A stretch of 37,573 nt of DNA from an uncultured bacterium (GCA_903851135.1 CAINNK010000014.1:1-37573); one strand, 5' to 3'. Shown: positions 22,995 through 32,092, counted from the stretch's first letter. Notes: generated by a model not told the origin, from the sequence alone. Made by a program: numbers and translations.

Positions 22995-24191
22995 ATGAAA
23001 AATGATGTTTTTAGTTTGCGGATAGGTTTTTGTCCGCGTAAAAATTGTCTTGAAACATTTGAATCTCTGGATTTTGAATTCTTTCTATCGATGCCTTTTT
23101 GTTCGACTAACCTTTTTTTGCCAGCAGAAGAAAATAACCTGATTATGGAATTAATATCAGGCGCAGAAGTTTTCTGGAGACAAGCCAGAATAAGCCAGTT
23201 GCAAAATCTTTTTCCTTCTACGAATAAAAAAAGTGTGTTGATTCCAATCCCATTTTTTAACCATACCAGATATAATCATGCGCTGATGGTTGCAATGATG
23301 GGAATGGCAGTTTTGGAAAAGGCCCTCAAAGATGGACTGCGATTAAAAAAGAAGGAAATTATTTCTTTTGTCTTAGCTTGTCTTTATCATGATGCAGCTA
23401 CTCCAGCTGGTGGAGATCAAACCAAGGCGCTGTTTGGAAAATTGCTTTGCGAAGAAGAAAATTTTTCAAACCATCTTCTCAACTCAAAAAACTTTGTTCA
23501 AAAATGGCAAAAGTATCTTCCACTCGCCCAGCAATACGTCGTGGGAAAAGGAAAACTAGGAAAGCTGCTGGATTATTTGGATAAAATCAGCTATGTTCTT
23601 CTGGATTTGCATGGTTTGCGATTTCACACCACTGCACGTCTGGCTAAATTCATGAAAGATAATCCATTTTTCGGGGATGTCTGGCTTGACATTAATTTTG
23701 CAAACAATGGAAAGCTCTATTTTTCTGACCCCAAAAAGCTTCACGATTTTCTTTTAGTCAGAGCACTGATGCATGTTGAACTTTACAAAAATCCAGCCTC
23801 TCGAAAAATCGAAAAACTTTTAGCGCAAAAGACCGCAAAGCTTGTTGAGGCTAAAATCACTTCCCTGGAAGATTTTCAACGGCAGGATGATCAGTGGCTT
23901 TTTCAGGCCTTAGAGGAAAATGGCTTTTTCTCTTGTAATGTTTTTGATCCAGACAAAATCCAATTTCGAAAGTTTGACAATGAAGAATCTTGTCGAAATT
24001 TTGGAAAAGATCTTGGTGAGAAAATGATTGCCATTGAGTCAATCGGACCTTTCAAGACCGGTCTCGATTGGCCAGTTCAATTTGAGAGGAAGATAATCCC
24101 CCTACATCAAGTGATTTCTCAAAAGCAAATCAACCACTTGGAAGAACTTTCCAATGCCAAAAATGGTTGGTATGTCTATTTTTACAAATAA
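22995..24191 (+). CDS. HD-domain phosphohydrolase (dGTPase/SAMHD1-like)
   Basis: 398 residues. 'FFNHTRYNHALMVAMMG' (H90, H95), 'ACLYHDAATPAGGD' (H132-D133) and 'DYLDKISY' (about 188) give the H...HD...D metal set. The 'R.NH...V' spacing is that of the dNTPase/SAMHD1-like branch rather than of the alarmone hydrolases. The C-terminal 130 residues have no motif that I know. Substrate is unproven; deoxynucleotides are a reasonable guess given the nucleotide-handling genes nearby. It is one of two plus-strand genes here and has a strong terminator directly after its stop, so it is a single-gene unit. Confidence 0.72.
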   Translation: MKNDVFSLRIGFCPRKNCLETFESLDFEFFLSMPFCSTNLFLPAEENNLIMELISGAEVFWRQARISQLQNLFPSTNKKSVLIPIPFFNHTRYNHALMVAMMGMAVLEKALKDGLRLKKKEIISFVLACLYHDAATPAGGDQTKALFGKLLCEEENFSNHLLNSKNFVQKWQKYLPLAQQYVVGKGKLGKLLDYLDKISYVLLDLHGLRFHTTARLAKFMKDNPFFGDVWLDINFANNGKLYFSDPKKLHDFLLVRALMHVELYKNPASRKIEKLLAQKTAKLVEAKITSLEDFQRQDDQWLFQALEENGFFSCNVFDPDKIQFRKFDNEESCRNFGKDLGEKMIAIESIGPFKTGLDWPVQFERKIIPLHQVISQKQINHLEELSNAKNGWYVYFYK

Positions 24192-24222
24192 GCAGCTTAT
24201 CTGAAAAGATAAGCTGCTTTTA
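24191..24222 (+). terminator. Intrinsic terminator of the HD phosphohydrolase gene
   Basis: AGCAGCTTATCT (24191-24202), loop GAAA, AGATAAGCTGCT (24207-24218), then TTTT. The stem begins in the last bases of the gene's stop codon. It probably also works for the opposing transcript. Confidence 0.9.
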
Positions 24223-24301
24223 AATTGGCAAAATTTATTTTTTAATTTTTTCTCAGACCCATATTAGACCCATATATTAATAACTAGATAGATGACAATA
24301 T

Positions 24302-25483
24302 TCAAACGGAAATTAATGCAATCATGCGGGCTTTTAATTCTTCGTAAACCTCAACATTAATTTCCTTCACTCTTTCAAGCTGATGATTGTATATCTTCAA
24401 AACACTCCTTGAATCATAATCCAAGGAACTTATCAAAGCCTCATCTCCTGTTAAAAGAAAATTTTTGACAACTTCAACGTTATTCTTGAAATTAGCCCTA
24501 ACAGCCTGGATGTTTTCATTGAGATTTTTCTTCTCTATCAGTTCTTGGATGTCGTCACTACTTGAAAATATTAAATTTATACGTTTTTTTTCGCTTTCCA
24601 TCTCTGGACTTGTAACAAATCTTTCAACTCCAGAATAAAGCCTCGCGAGCAGGTCTTCAAAATTGACTTTCTCGAATAATTCCACGTGTTCGGCGAGAAA
24701 ATTTTTAGCTGCAACTTTGTCAATGTCTTCATCCGGAATATTTTCATCATTTGCTTCGTCGACAAGGCAGCCAAGATTTCCAACAATAAAAGATGGGGCT
24801 GCTGAGATATCTTGAATTCCAATATATTTATATGATAACTTTTTATCATCAATGCTCAAGACTCTGCAGCCTTCAATTTCAATTTCTTTTGGCTCAATTT
24901 GTTGCACATCCCTATTAAGAAAGTCGCCATACCACCAATCTCCGTTTTCAAGATGCGCAATATCAACAACGTGACCAACTGGACTCCCTAAATAGTTTTC
25001 GATGCCAGCTTTTTCCAATAAACGCTGACCCAACAACGATGCTCCTACGCAATTAAAACTTTTGTGCTCTCGCATCGTCTTTGGCCAAGAATTCCATTTG
25101 GTGCTTTTTCTTGGCTGTTCCTTAAATTTCAGAACTAGTTTTTGAATTTGAGAATAACAATTTTGAATGTATTCAACCTGGGCCGCACTTTTCTCCTGCG
25201 CGTTTCTCGCTTCACTTATTTTTTTTATCAACGCTAAATCCGGCTCCAGCCCCCAATCTTTAGAGAGATTATCAATTTCAATATCTAAGGATTGACTAAA
25301 CCATTTTCTTACTTCCAAATCTTTTAGTTGGTCGATATTGTCTGGCATAGTTTCAACTCCCAACACCATCTCTTTCCAAGCCAAAAATGCCTGTTCCTTA
25401 TCTTCAACAGAAAGTTCTTCTTTTTTATTCTGAATATTTTTTTCTGGAATCAAGGTCGAATTTCCAAAATTTTCCACGGACAT
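24302..25483 (-). CDS. Transglutaminase-like (predicted cysteine protease fold) protein
   Basis: 393 residues, no signal peptide. The core is 'KSFNCVGASLLGQRLLEKAGI' (C145), then 'GSPVGHVVDIAHLENGDWWYGDF' with H171 (or H177) and D187. This is the Cys-His-Asp order and spacing of transglutaminase-like proteins, where the Cys starts a helix and the His lies on the next strand. Flanking parts are charged helices. Activity (protease, amidase or transferase) cannot be told. It starts 14 bases after the glycosyltransferase stop and is thus in the peptidoglycan-type operon. Confidence 0.6.
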   Translation of the reverse strand: MSVENFGNSTLIPEKNIQNKKEELSVEDKEQAFLAWKEMVLGVETMPDNIDQLKDLEVRKWFSQSLDIEIDNLSKDWGLEPDLALIKKISEARNAQEKSAAQVEYIQNCYSQIQKLVLKFKEQPRKSTKWNSWPKTMREHKSFNCVGASLLGQRLLEKAGIENYLGSPVGHVVDIAHLENGDWWYGDFLNRDVQQIEPKEIEIEGCRVLSIDDKKLSYKYIGIQDISAAPSFIVGNLGCLVDEANDENIPDEDIDKVAAKNFLAEHVELFEKVNFEDLLARLYSGVERFVTSPEMESEKKRINLIFSSSDDIQELIEKKNLNENIQAVRANFKNNVEVVKNFLLTGDEALISSLDYDSRSVLKIYNHQLERVKEINVEVYEELKARMIALISV

Positions 25484-25497
25484 AAATTTTTCTGATT

Positions 25498-27036
25498 TTA
25501 TTTCTCAAACTTATAAATCAAAATGTTGCTATACTTGTCCACCAACACCAAACCTTGCGTGCTGAAATATTGATTGTCGCGATTAAGGGCCTTGTTGGAA
25601 ATGATGAGCGCCTTGGGATCATTGCGAAGATCTTCATAGTCTTCGGTGCGCTTGAGTTGCGGCCCGATGGCGGCCCAATAGGCTGGATTGTACTGCGGCC
25701 AATCATAGTTGTAGAGCGTCAAACGATTGGCACCAAGATAATATTTCGTGATGACATAATCAAAAGCATTCAAAATGTAAAAATTGTTGTCCTTGTATTT
25801 GTCCATGTGCAAAATCATTTCGTTGTAGCCTTTTGAATTGGCTAGCGGAACCGTCAATGAAATGAGGCCAAGATAAAATGCAATAACCACAATCACAACC
25901 CAAGTTCGCAACCTGGAAAGCCAGAGTCCAATGAAGATGAAAATGAAATAAGCAGCCGGCAACAAATAGCGAGCCACGAAATATTGTTGATCCGGCAGCG
26001 TGGCCGAAAGCGTGTAGATAATGAACATAAAGCCAGTTGAAAAAACCAGCAAGCTGACAACTTTTGCTTTTTTTTCTTTGCGCATCAGATAGACAACCCC
26101 GATGCCAAACATCATCGCCAGCACCATCCGAATCGAAAGATGAGAAATTCCCAAAAGTTCATTCGGTTGCGGCATGCCAGAAGACATTTCACCCAAGGGA
26201 GTTCCAAATAAAAACATTTGAATGTTCACGATAATATCTCCAAAGCTGGCAGGCTTGACCCAACTCAGGTTGTTGCCTTTAATGGAAATGTGATGCAAAA
26301 ACATTTTTAGCCAAGGCAGAAAAACCAAAAAAGTCACGCCATAACCCAGGAAGATTTCCCTGGTCGGCAAAATTTTTCCCACAATGGCTCTAATTTTTTG
26401 TTGAAAAGATTTTAACTGACTCCAATTGAGACTAAAAATTCCCCAAGCCACAAAAACACCATAATAAACAGTTGCAAAAATAACTCCCATGTAGTGGGTG
26501 AGCATCGACAGGCCCGTGAAAAATCCCCAGAAGGCAAAATATTTTTTTTCTTTGGTTTGCAAGCCTTTCACAAAAAAATAGGCGCTGATCAAAATCAAGA
26601 AAACCAACATCGTGTACATTCTGGCTTCCTGAGAATATTGAATCGCAAATGGCGAAATTGTCGCAACCAAAGCTGCATAAAGTCCGACTTTGCGACTGAA
26701 CAATTCTTTGGCTAATAGATATAGCGCCCAAACTGCCAGGACTCCAAAAATCGCTGAGAAAAGTCGAATGCCAAACACGCTATAGTTAAAAAAGGATGAA
26801 AAAACTTTCAGCGTTGCATAATATAGTGGTGGATGCACGTCGTTAATGATCATCCTAATCATATTGCGAAAAGTTTCTTTCACTGCCACGCCCGTGAACG
26901 CTTCGTCATACCAGAAATCCCGCCTGACCAAACCCGTGAAACGATTGAAAACTGCCACGGCCAATATCAGCAAGATGTAATACTGCTGATATTGCTGATG
27001 AAATTTTTCCAAACTTGCTTTGAGTTTTTTGAGCAT
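25498..27036 (-). CDS. Membrane glycosyltransferase, GT-C fold (family 39/ArnT-like)
   Basis: 512 residues with about ten membrane helices. The first outer loop has 'RRDFWYDEAFTGVAV', the Asp-Glu pair typical of PMT/ArnT-type enzymes, and 'DVHPPLYYATLKVF', the conserved H-P-P-L-Y of the family. The C-terminal 100 residues form a soluble outer part. Such enzymes move sugars from polyprenyl-phosphate donors onto lipids or proteins on the outer face. The acceptor is unknown. It follows murC after a repeat-rich 92-base gap and precedes the transglutaminase-like gene. Confidence 0.85.
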   Translation of the reverse strand: MLKKLKASLEKFHQQYQQYYILLILAVAVFNRFTGLVRRDFWYDEAFTGVAVKETFRNMIRMIINDVHPPLYYATLKVFSSFFNYSVFGIRLFSAIFGVLAVWALYLLAKELFSRKVGLYAALVATISPFAIQYSQEARMYTMLVFLILISAYFFVKGLQTKEKKYFAFWGFFTGLSMLTHYMGVIFATVYYGVFVAWGIFSLNWSQLKSFQQKIRAIVGKILPTREIFLGYGVTFLVFLPWLKMFLHHISIKGNNLSWVKPASFGDIIVNIQMFLFGTPLGEMSSGMPQPNELLGISHLSIRMVLAMMFGIGVVYLMRKEKKAKVVSLLVFSTGFMFIIYTLSATLPDQQYFVARYLLPAAYFIFIFIGLWLSRLRTWVVIVVIAFYLGLISLTVPLANSKGYNEMILHMDKYKDNNFYILNAFDYVITKYYLGANRLTLYNYDWPQYNPAYWAAIGPQLKRTEDYEDLRNDPKALIISNKALNRDNQYFSTQGLVLVDKYSNILIYKFEK

Positions 27037-27039
27037 AAT

Positions 27040-27090
27040 TATTAACCTACAAATCTACAAATTAACTACAAATATACAAATAGTTTTTTG
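27040..27090. repeat. 'ctacaaat' intergenic repeat
   Basis: CCTACAAATCTACAAATT and ACTACAAATATACAAATAG in tandem. The same family is found at 28600-28640, 31127-31222 and, as a 'tacgaat' variant, at 28683-28715 and 37281-37318. Confidence 0.7.
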
Positions 27091-27128
27091 TCATGTTATT
27101 AAAATCGGTGCTCCGTTTTGATCCGTCA

Positions 27129-28562
27129 TTAATCCGCGTCAATCAGTTGACGACCAATTTTCCAAACATCCCCCGCTCCCATGGTAATCAAAACATCAAA
27201 CTCTCCGCTGTGCTTCTTGAAATATTCCACTGCCTGCTCGATCGTTGCGATATATTCAGCCCTGCCGCGATTATATTTGTTAATCAAATCAACCAGCTGC
27301 GCTGAAGAAACGCCGCCTTGCACTTCACGCGCGCTGCCATAAATATCAATCACCACCACTCTGTCAGTGTCGTCAAAACTTTGCGCAAAATCTTGCAGCA
27401 AGGCTTTGGTTCGAGTGAAAGTGTGCGGATGAAAAACTGTCCAGATTTTCTTTTCGCCGTATCGCTGCCTGGCGCCACTGAGTGTGGCCTTGATTTCATC
27501 CGGATGATGCGCATAGTCATCAATCAAAATGGCATCGCCAAACATTCCAACTTGTTCAAATCTGCGGGAAGTTCCTTTAAACTCTTTCAAGGCTAAACCA
27601 ACTTTTTCCAAATCAAGTCCCAAACTGTGGCAAAGTGCAATCACCGCAGTGCAGTTGAGCACATTATGCTTGCCAGTTAGTGGCGTTTCAAAAATTCCCA
27701 AACTTTTTTCTTTGAAAAAAACTTCAAAGCTTTGCATAATTTTATTTTCCGAATCTTGCATTTTGCGCTCCACGTTTTGCGCTCCACGTTTTGCGTTTTC
27801 CATTTCACGTTCCACGATTTGGTATTCATTTTCTTTTCTAAAGCCATAGGTCACAACCTGACAATTGGCAGATTTAGCAACTTCCAAGGTGTCTACACTG
27901 TCGCCCCAAACCACCAGATGTCCAATCTTGGGAATTTTAGCTACAAAATCTTTGAAGACATTTTTGTAGGCAGAAAAATCTGGGAAAAAATCTGGATGAT
28001 CCCAATCCACGCTTGTCAAAATCGCTGACCAAGGGTCATAAAACTTTAATTTGTTTTGATATTCGTCCGATTCAGCCACGAAATATTGCCCTTGTCCGGA
28101 AAGAGCGCTGCTGTTCCAATCCAAAACTTGACTGCCAACAATTGCTGACGGATCAGCGCCTGCCACCAAAAACGCTTGCGCTAAAATCGCTGAGGTTGTG
28201 GTTTTTCCGTGCGTGCCGCAAACTGCAATGCCAAGTTTTTCGCGAAAAAGCAAGCCCAACATTTCAGGATAACTAAGCAAAGGAATATTTTTTTCTTGAG
28301 CCGTTTTGATCTCAATATTATTTTCCAGATTATAAGCCGTGGAAAAAATCACCACGTCTGCATCAGCTGGGACATGTTGACTTTCAAAGGTTTCAAAAAA
28401 CTGAATGCCAACCCTTTTCAAGATGGCGTCAGTATAAAAAACCTCGCTCGTATCTGAGCCAGAAATCTCAACTGACCGCGCCTTCAAAATCTCAGCCACC
28501 GCCGTCATTCCTGCACCTTTGATTCCCACGCAATATACTTTTTTGAAATCCTTAATCTGCAT
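27129..28562 (-). CDS. murC: UDP-N-acetylmuramate--L-alanine ligase MurC
   Basis: 477 residues. The N-terminal Rossmann part starts 'VYCVGIKGAGMTAVAEIL' (9-26). The ATP loop is 'GTHGKTTT' (116-123), then 'ESDEYQNKL', 'LTSVDWDHPDFFP', 'GKHNVLN' and 'DDYAHHPDEIKATL'. It adds L-alanine to UDP-MurNAc. Residues 251-277 ('EREMENAKRGAQ...ENKIM') are an extra charged stretch within the 'DF.V..KE..LG.F..PLTG.HNVLN' region. They are encoded by DNA that contains a 14-base unit repeated twice (27765-27792). It lies downstream of murG. Confidence 0.95.
   Translation of the reverse strand: MQIKDFKKVYCVGIKGAGMTAVAEILKARSVEISGSDTSEVFYTDAILKRVGIQFFETFESQHVPADADVVIFSTAYNLENNIEIKTAQEKNIPLLSYPEMLGLLFREKLGIAVCGTHGKTTTSAILAQAFLVAGADPSAIVGSQVLDWNSSALSGQGQYFVAESDEYQNKLKFYDPWSAILTSVDWDHPDFFPDFSAYKNVFKDFVAKIPKIGHLVVWGDSVDTLEVAKSANCQVVTYGFRKENEYQIVEREMENAKRGAQNVERKMQDSENKIMQSFEVFFKEKSLGIFETPLTGKHNVLNCTAVIALCHSLGLDLEKVGLALKEFKGTSRRFEQVGMFGDAILIDDYAHHPDEIKATLSGARQRYGEKKIWTVFHPHTFTRTKALLQDFAQSFDDTDRVVVIDIYGSAREVQGGVSSAQLVDLINKYNRGRAEYIATIEQAVEYFKKHSGEFDVLITMGAGDVWKIGRQLIDAD
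27732..27812. repeat. Repeat-derived in-frame insertion in murC
   Basis: GCGCTCCACGTTTT occurs twice in tandem (27765-27778, 27779-27792), with further partial GCGTTTTCC and CACGTTCCACG copies beside it. The reading frame passes through and encodes about 27 charged residues that MurC normally lacks. Confidence 0.65.
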
Positions 28563-28599
28563 AATACTTATTTAAATTGATGATATTTATAACGACTAT

Positions 28600-28720
28600 A
28601 CCCACAAATTTACAAATTGGCTACAAATCTACAAATCGATACGTGTCCTACTGACTGACAGGATGACAGTTCTTTTTTATACATTCGTAGATTCGTATTT
28701 AATTCGTAGTTTCGCATCGG
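28600..28720. repeat. 'tacaaat'/'attcgta' intergenic repeats between murG and murC
   Basis: CCCACAAATTTACAAATT, GCTACAAATCTACAAATC and then CATTCGTAGATTCGTATTT and ATTCGTAGTTTCG in the following 60 bases. The two halves are partly complementary (acaaatcta against tagattcgta). No coding potential. Confidence 0.65.
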
Positions 28721-28749
28721 TTAAAGCTAGAAGCTAATTAAGCTGCCCA

Positions 28750-29859
28750 TTACATCCTGGCCAACTCAATCACCCCGTTAGCAATCACATCGGCAGCATT
28801 GGGATGATAAAATGTTTTGATCTGCTCAATCATTTGCTCCCTGAGAATATTTTCTGAAAGAATTTTTTGAATTTTTTCCAAGAGCAGGTGCTCACCAAGG
28901 TTTGTTTCTTCCAAGACGATTGCCGCACCAATTTTAGCCAATGCAAAAGCATTCATGCGCTGATGATTATTAGCACTGTTTTCCAGCGGAATCAAAATCG
29001 CCGGTTTTCCGTTGGCAGCTATTTCAGAGATGAAACTTGCCCCAGCTCGACTGACCACCAAATCGCAAAGCGCAAAAGAGTCTCGAAGTTGATTGGCATT
29101 GAGAAATGGAGTAACAAAGTATCCCTCCCTGCCAGCTTTCACTCCCTGCTGAGCCGCTCCAGCAATCACTTCTTCAAAATTCTTCTCTCCGGTTTGATGA
29201 ATAATTTGATAGCTATACAAAAGTTGTGGCAAAATTTTCACGATTGCATTGTTGATGATTTGCGATCCTTGACTGCCGCCGAGAATCAACAAGGTTTTTT
29301 TGGAAGTTGTGAAGTTCAGTTGTGTTCTCATCATAATAGCATCGCCATCAGTCACTTGAAATCTGACTGGATTGCCCGTAAGCGCCACTTTGTAACTTGC
29401 AAAATATTGCTCCGCTGAAGGATAAGCCACCGCCACTCGATTGGCAAATTTGGCCAAAAATTGATTCGCAATCCCAGGCATTGAATCTGACTCATGAATC
29501 AAAATCGGAATCCGATATATCCAAGCGGCAATCACAACCGGCATGGCCACATAGCCACCTTTGGAAAAAATTGCGTCTGGCATAAATCTGAAGAGAACCC
29601 AAAGAGCTTGCAAGAAGCCAACAGGAATTTTGAAAACGTCCGTGAAATTTTGCAAAGAAAAATAGCGTCGCATTTTTCCACTCAGTACATGCTTGGTTGG
29701 TATGCCATTTTCACTCATCACTTTCTTTTCCATTTCGGCCCCACTGCCAACATACAAAAACTCAGTTTCCGGTCCAATCTTTTCTTTGATTTTGCCTGCA
29801 ACCGCAATCAACGGAAACAAATGTCCGCCGGTGCCACCACCCGTAAGTACAATACGCAT
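28750..29859 (-). CDS. murG: UDP-N-acetylglucosamine transferase MurG
   Basis: 369 residues. The N-terminal glycine loop is 'GGGTGGHLFPLIAVA' (7-21), then 'KGGYVAMPVVIAAW', 'HESDSMPGIAN', the second-domain loop 'ILGGSQGSQIINNAI' and the donor-binding 'SRAGASFISEIAANGKPAILIPL'. This GT-B enzyme adds GlcNAc to lipid I at the inner face of the membrane to make lipid II. It lies between ftsW and murC in the same direction, as in many dcw clusters. Confidence 0.96.
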   Translation of the reverse strand: MRIVLTGGGTGGHLFPLIAVAGKIKEKIGPETEFLYVGSGAEMEKKVMSENGIPTKHVLSGKMRRYFSLQNFTDVFKIPVGFLQALWVLFRFMPDAIFSKGGYVAMPVVIAAWIYRIPILIHESDSMPGIANQFLAKFANRVAVAYPSAEQYFASYKVALTGNPVRFQVTDGDAIMMRTQLNFTTSKKTLLILGGSQGSQIINNAIVKILPQLLYSYQIIHQTGEKNFEEVIAGAAQQGVKAGREGYFVTPFLNANQLRDSFALCDLVVSRAGASFISEIAANGKPAILIPLENSANNHQRMNAFALAKIGAAIVLEETNLGEHLLLEKIQKILSENILREQMIEQIKTFYHPNAADVIANGVIELARM

Positions 29860-29875
29860 AAAATTTTTATTATAG

Positions 29876-29958
29876 TTCTTAGTTTTTAGTTCACTAAACG
29901 GTAATAGTTCTTAGTTGTTAGTTCACGGTTCACGGAATGTTGACTGTGAACTATATAC
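29876..29958. repeat. 'agttcttag' repeats and hairpin between ftsW and murG
   Basis: Two copies of ATAGTTCTTAG (29874-29884 and 29903-29913), each followed by TT-TTAGTTCAC-like sequence. TAGTTCAC...GTGAACTA could form an 8-bp stem around 29918-29954. A related TAGTTCTTAG lies within trmD. Confidence 0.5.
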
Positions 29959-30009
29959 CTTAATCTTAGCAAAAATACCAATAAAAATCCACCCTCTGGC
30001 TATTTCAAG

Positions 30010-31122
30010 CTATTTATCACTCAAATCTGAAAATTTTGAAATGTTGAGCAGAATTCCAACCGCTGCCATCAAAAAAATAATGGATGTTCCGCCATAACTA
30101 ATAAACGGAAGTGGAATTCCAGTAAATGGCACCAGCGCGATATTTGCACCAATATTAATGAAAGCTTGCATGATAATCCAAGTTGTAATGCCAGTAGCGA
30201 CTAGGCGCCCAAATGTGTCTGGCGCATTTTTCGCGACTCTAAAACCTCGCATAGCAAAGACTAAAAACAAAACAATCAGAATGATTCCACCGACTAAACC
30301 GAGCTCTTCGCCAATCACCGCAAAAATTGAATCCCCAACAGGTTCTGGCAAATAGTTGAATTTTTGTCGACTGTGACCCAACCCAAGCCCAAAAAATCCC
30401 CCACTGCCAACGGCCAACAAGGCCTGACTGATTTGATATCCAATACCTTTCGGATCAGCACCAGGGTCCAAAAATGAAGAGATTCGATCAAAACGATACG
30501 GCTCTAATTTGATCAAAATCCAAAGCGCAAAAGTTCCCAACGTGCCCATAGCAAAAAGATGTTTCATTTGAGCCCCAGAAACAAAAAAGATTGCAAAAGA
30601 AGTCAGAATAATCACAAAAAGCGTTCCCATATCAGGTTGTTTGATGATTAGAAAACCAATCAAACCCATGATTCCCAAAAATGGCAACAGTCCTTCAAAA
30701 ACATCTTTGATTTTTTGCGTTCCTTTGCTTTCAAACCAAGCAGCTAAATAGATAATGATGGCTAGTTTTAACATTTCAGAGGGTTGGAAAGAAAATGGTC
30801 CAAGCTGAATCCAACGACTAGCACCATAAACTCTCGAACCTATTCCTGGCACAAACACAAACATCAAAAAAATTATAGCTATCAAAAAAAATGGCACGGC
30901 AAATTTCTTCCAGAAACGATAATCAACTTTTTGAAAAAAATACAGCACCGCGAAACCAGGCAGCACTCCATAAAAAAGTTGATGCTTGAAAAAATAATAG
31001 CCATCGCCAAAACGCGTCTGTGAATAAATCACCCCCGCACTGGCAATCATCACCAACCCAAAAGCCAGCAACGCCAAAACAGTGAACAATAGGGTTTTAT
31101 CTGGTTGTTTCTCGTTATTCAT
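30010..31122 (-). CDS. ftsW: Cell division/peptidoglycan polymerase FtsW (SEDS family)
   Basis: 370 residues with about ten membrane helices. SEDS signatures include 'YGASRWIQLGPFSFQPSEMLKLAIIIYLAAW', 'KQPDMGTLFVII', and 'IALVPFTGIPLPFISYGGTSIIF' near the end. SEDS proteins join lipid II into glycan strands with a class B PBP. Position directly before murG and murC supports FtsW rather than RodA. The flanking gaps hold 'tacaaat' repeats. Confidence 0.92.
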   Translation of the reverse strand: MNNEKQPDKTLLFTVLALLAFGLVMIASAGVIYSQTRFGDGYYFFKHQLFYGVLPGFAVLYFFQKVDYRFWKKFAVPFFLIAIIFLMFVFVPGIGSRVYGASRWIQLGPFSFQPSEMLKLAIIIYLAAWFESKGTQKIKDVFEGLLPFLGIMGLIGFLIIKQPDMGTLFVIILTSFAIFFVSGAQMKHLFAMGTLGTFALWILIKLEPYRFDRISSFLDPGADPKGIGYQISQALLAVGSGGFFGLGLGHSRQKFNYLPEPVGDSIFAVIGEELGLVGGIILIVLFLVFAMRGFRVAKNAPDTFGRLVATGITTWIIMQAFINIGANIALVPFTGIPLPFISYGGTSIIFLMAAVGILLNISKFSDLSDK

Positions 31123-31126
31123 AGAC

Positions 31127-31225
31127 CTACAAATTTACAAATCAATTACAAATATACAAATGTACAAAAAATATGCCAGCCAGAATTTATTTGTAGATTT
31201 GTAGCAAATTTGTAGATTTGTGGGG
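31127..31225. repeat. Inverted pair of 'acaaatttacaaat' repeats between trmD and ftsW
   Basis: CTACAAATTTACAAATC (about 31126-31142) and ATTTGTAGATTTGTAGC/AAATTTGTAGATTTGTGG (31189-31222) are inverted copies of the same unit, so the gap can fold into a long hairpin. Same family as at 27040 and 28600. Confidence 0.65.
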
Positions 31226-31236
31226 ATAAGGGGATG

Positions 31237-31914
31237 TTAGACTTTATTTTTTGAATTTTCTTTCCGCCACTTCTCAATTTCCTTGTGATTGCCACTGAGC
31301 AAAACTTCGGGAACCTTCCAACCATTAAATTCTTCTGGCTTTGTATATTGCGCGTGTTCCAAATATCCATCCTTGCTATGGGATTCATACACAGCACTTT
31401 CCTGATTGCCAAGCACGCCGGGTAGCAGTCGCGTCACGCTGTCTACCACTAACATGGCCGGAATTTCACCGCCAGTCAGCACAAAATCCCCAATGGAAAT
31501 TTCTTCATCAATCAAATGCTGCGCCACGCGTTCATCCACGCCTTCATAACGACCACAAATTAAAATCAGTTGGTCATATTGCGACAATCTTTCTGCATCT
31601 TTTTGGGTGTAGCGTTTGCCCTTGGCTGAAAACAAAATAGTCCTAGTTCTTAGCTTGTCTGGCAACGAAGTAAGCTCTTGGCTTTTGGCTTTTAGAAAAT
31701 TTATGCAATTGAAGATTGGCTCAACAGCCATCACCATGCCTGCTCCTCCGCCATAGGGCGTGTCATCCACGTTGCGATGTTTGTTTTCGGTGTAATCTCG
31801 CAAATTGTGCGCCTGAATTTCAATCGCCCCGCTTTCCTGGGCACGCTTAACAATTGACTCGCCAAAATAGCTGTCAAAAATCTCTGGAAAAATTGTAACT
31901 ATATCAAATCGCAT
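31237..31914 (-). CDS. trmD: tRNA (guanine-37-N1)-methyltransferase TrmD
   Basis: 225 residues. 'MRFDIVTIFPEIFDSYFGES' at the start, 'VDDTPYGGGAGMVMAVEPI', 'LICGRYEGVDERV' and 'EISIGDFVLTGGEIPAMLVVDS' are the SPOUT-knot motifs that bind S-adenosylmethionine. It methylates G37 beside the anticodon, preventing frameshifts. Between 'FLKAK' and 'TILFSAKGKRYT' there is a somewhat longer loop ('SQELTSLPDKLRTR') whose DNA contains TAGTTCTTAG, as in intergenic repeats. It is the first gene of the run leading to ftsW. Confidence 0.95.
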   Translation of the reverse strand: MRFDIVTIFPEIFDSYFGESIVKRAQESGAIEIQAHNLRDYTENKHRNVDDTPYGGGAGMVMAVEPIFNCINFLKAKSQELTSLPDKLRTRTILFSAKGKRYTQKDAERLSQYDQLILICGRYEGVDERVAQHLIDEEISIGDFVLTGGEIPAMLVVDSVTRLLPGVLGNQESAVYESHSKDGYLEHAQYTKPEEFNGWKVPEVLLSGNHKEIEKWRKENSKNKV

Positions 31915-31950
31915 AAATAAGTTTTAAAGTAATAAAATTTAAAGCGGAAG

Positions 31951-31996
31951 CTTCTCAGAGGCTAAGCCTCCCCTTGGAGGCTTAGCCTCTGAGAAG
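31951..31996. terminator. 21-bp perfect GC-rich hairpin upstream of trmD
   Basis: CTTCTCAGAGGCTAAGCCTCC (31951-31971), loop CCTT, and its full complement (31976-31996). The stem contains a smaller self-complementary GAGGCT/AGCCTC. It lies 37 bases before the trmD ATG and has no T-tract, so it could be a repeat, an attenuator or the end of the upstream transcript. Confidence 0.5.
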
Positions 31997-32055
31997 TCCC
32001 CCAATTATGGTTAATTTTAACATAGTATTCCAAAAGAAAAAAGGCGAGAAATTAA

Positions 32056-32092
32056 AAAAGCGATTCTGGTTAAATTTTACCAGAACCGCTTT
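32056..32092 (-). terminator. Intrinsic terminator of the XRE regulator gene
   Basis: On the minus strand AAAGCGGTTCTGGT and ACCAGAATCGCTTT form a stem with one mismatch, followed by a run of T. It lies about 26 bases past the stop of the XRE gene. Confidence 0.8.
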
